Shown: piece by piece, positions 62,845 to 64,000 of the stretch
Position numbering within the stretch: position 1 is the stretch's first letter
Layout of the letters: each line of letters begins with the position of its first letter
NCBI GenBank assembly: GCA_021324415.1
Contig: JAJPJF010000550.1
Location: 1-64,000, forward strand
Direction of reading: 5' to 3'
DNA: 64,000 nucleotides
From: Nostocales cyanobacterium Centralia_MAG_434
GTDB lineage: Bacteria > Cyanobacteriota > Cyanobacteriia > Cyanobacteriales > Nostocaceae
The notes under the pieces: generated by a model
The model's input: the letters and a program-made list of their open reading frames with translations, nothing else
What the model was told of the DNA's origin: nothing
Databases searched by the model: none
Position numbers and translations under genes: made by a program

Positions 62845-64000
62845 ATGAAAAAAATCTTTATAGATCTTATCAATAAAATTTTTAGTGGTCAATTTTGGGC
62901 GTTGTTTCAAAAAGAAGTAGCTCAGATATTACGTAACCGTCAGCTTCTTATTCAATTGCTAGTGCCACCCACTATCTTTTTGATGTTGTTTGGCTTTGCT
63001 CTTAATCCTAAGTTTCACGATCTCAGAGTTGGTATCACTGATTATAGTCACAGTAGTGCCTCTCGTGAATTTATTGAAATATTCAAGCAGACTGATGCTT
63101 TTGTCATTAGTCATTACTATGCTAACCAGCAGGATATGCTTGCTGATTTGGCAAAGGGTTCATTGACTGTTGGTATCACTATTCCGCCAGAATTTGATTA
63201 TGACATTGCTCACAGGCGGACAGTTGAAGTCCAGGCACTGTATGACGCTGTCGATGCGAACACAGCAACCATTGCCTCAAATTATGTTAGTCAGTTGGTT
63301 AGTGATTACAATTCACGTTTGTTAAATGATGCACCTCAATTAGCACGATCCTTGCGTCAAAAAGTTAGTGGTTCTGGTGTGTTAACAGCCAATAATAATC
63401 AACAATCTAGTAGCGCAAATCTACAGCGCCAACAGGTTGATGTTGAGACTACAGTCTTTTACAATCCAGGTCTCGAGCAATCTTGGTTTATTGTCTCAGG
63501 AATGTTTGGGATATTACTAACGGTTATTGGCTCTCAAGCTGCTGCATCATTAGTAGTGAGCGAAAAAGAAGCAGGGACTATTGAGCAATTGGTTATGACT
63601 CCGGCATCAGATATACAGGTTATCTTAGCGAAAATCTGTCCATTACTTATTTTGCTCACTATCGATGTTTTTATTGCTCTGAGTGTAGCAAGACTAGTTT
63701 TTGGTGTGCCATTTAGGGGAAACTTGCTATTGTTCATTATCATTGCTGTGCTTTACTTTTTGGTGGGAATTAGCATCGGCATCCTGATTGCAAGCTACGC
63801 AAAAAGTCAACAACAGACACAGTTGACAGCTTTCTTTATCAATCCGCCACTCACTATTCTATGTGGAGCCACCACCCCAATTTCCTCTATGCCTACCTTT
63901 GTACAATGGCTCACTTATCTCGATCCGCTGCGCTATTTTGTCGAGATTTGTCGTGGGATGTTGCTTAAGGGAGTCGGCTTGGAAACACTATGGCCTCAAG
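62845..64000 (+). CDS. ABC-2 type permease (YbhR-like), 3' end beyond the window
   Basis: 385 codons of a second ABC-2 permease, still open at the right edge; a family length of about 370-400 means only a few codons are probably missing. The N-terminus (MKKIFIDLINKIFSGQF) leads to a first helix with LLVPPTIFLMLFGFAL, an outer domain (VGITDYSHSSASREFIEIF), then membrane helices from MFGILLTVIGSQAAASLVVSEKEAGTIEQL through RLVFGVPFRGNLLLFIIIAVLYFLVGISIG. The end reads YLDPLRYFVEICRGMLLKGVG. It is the last visible gene of the CecR/YbhGFSR-like operon. Confidence 0.92.
   Translation, partial: MKKIFIDLINKIFSGQFWALFQKEVAQILRNRQLLIQLLVPPTIFLMLFGFALNPKFHDLRVGITDYSHSSASREFIEIFKQTDAFVISHYYANQQDMLADLAKGSLTVGITIPPEFDYDIAHRRTVEVQALYDAVDANTATIASNYVSQLVSDYNSRLLNDAPQLARSLRQKVSGSGVLTANNNQQSSSANLQRQQVDVETTVFYNPGLEQSWFIVSGMFGILLTVIGSQAAASLVVSEKEAGTIEQLVMTPASDIQVILAKICPLLILLTIDVFIALSVARLVFGVPFRGNLLLFIIIAVLYFLVGISIGILIASYAKSQQQTQLTAFFINPPLTILCGATTPISSMPTFVQWLTYLDPLRYFVEICRGMLLKGVGLETLWPQ

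Noticed and set aside
1-64000. Search for tRNA, rRNA and CRISPR arrays
   Set aside because: No T-loop motifs in a cloverleaf context, no rRNA signature and no regularly spaced direct repeats with unique spacers were seen by eye; the only tandem arrays are the TPR repeats and the 9-bp minisatellite.
1-64000. Many GCGATCGC octamers considered as regulatory sites
   Set aside because: They are HIP1 palindromes, abundant across cyanobacterial genomes, and mostly lie inside genes here.

Overview
The window comes from a cyanobacterium, most likely a filamentous heterocyst-forming type (Nostocales-like), although the genus cannot be read from sequence alone. The evidence is the many GCGATCGC (HIP1) palindromes, low-to-moderate GC content, and families that are largely cyanobacterial: a CPP1/DnaJ-like membrane protein, DUF1816, DUF2811, COP23, PxcA/CemA, SpkB-type kinases with pentapeptide repeats, sucrose-phosphate phosphatase and a group 2 sigma factor. 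Genes are loosely packed, with several gene-free stretches of 0.6 to 1.3 kb.

1-15 kb: the start of a group 2 sigma factor (cut by the window edge), an HAD phosphatase, a CPP1-like protein, an OmpR-type response regulator, small DUF proteins, hisIE (histidine), a ChaB-like protein, hemL (tetrapyrrole synthesis), a zinc-ribbon/kinase/pentapeptide protein, recA, xseA-xseB (exonuclease VII) and a soluble histidine kinase. 15-26 kb: spp-ruvA (4-base overlap), bioF, an alkaline-phosphatase-superfamily enzyme, mnmE, an SDR enzyme, a YflT-like stress protein, a DHA2 drug efflux protein, a DJ-1/PfpI protein behind a perfect inverted repeat, and an MscS channel.

26-40 kb: a more fluid region. It holds an orphan IS1 InsA-like ORF, a decayed peptide-secretion locus (HlyD and ABC fragments), an ECF sigma/anti-sigma pair, ackA, a class I fructose-bisphosphate aldolase, a complete-looking IS605-type element (divergent tnpA and tnpB with matching end hairpins), an aspartate aminotransferase, a TPR glycosyltransferase and, directly upstream of it, the wreck of a second copy. 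39-49 kb: a transmembrane Ser/Thr kinase faces a three-gene minus-strand cluster (COP23 protein, trypsin-like protease, trypsin-like protease with ten TPRs). PxcA-like, zinc alcohol dehydrogenase, acylphosphatase, PstS-like, heptose adenylyltransferase and BrkB genes follow.

50-64 kb: export systems. An RND adaptor/permease pair is followed by a secreted protein, a 9-bp minisatellite, an iron-sulfur photolyase, and a TetR - HlyD - double-ATPase ABC - two ABC-2 permease locus with the gene order of E. coli CecR-YbhGFSR. The last permease runs off the window. Related palindromes before tetR and before the HlyD gene suggest how this locus is controlled.

No rRNA, tRNA or CRISPR array was seen. 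The points most worth following up are the kinase/protease/COP23 neighbourhood, the two decayed loci (27.2-27.6 and 38.6-39.2 kb), the TnpB element with its presumed omegaRNA, and the shared operators of the CecR-like locus.
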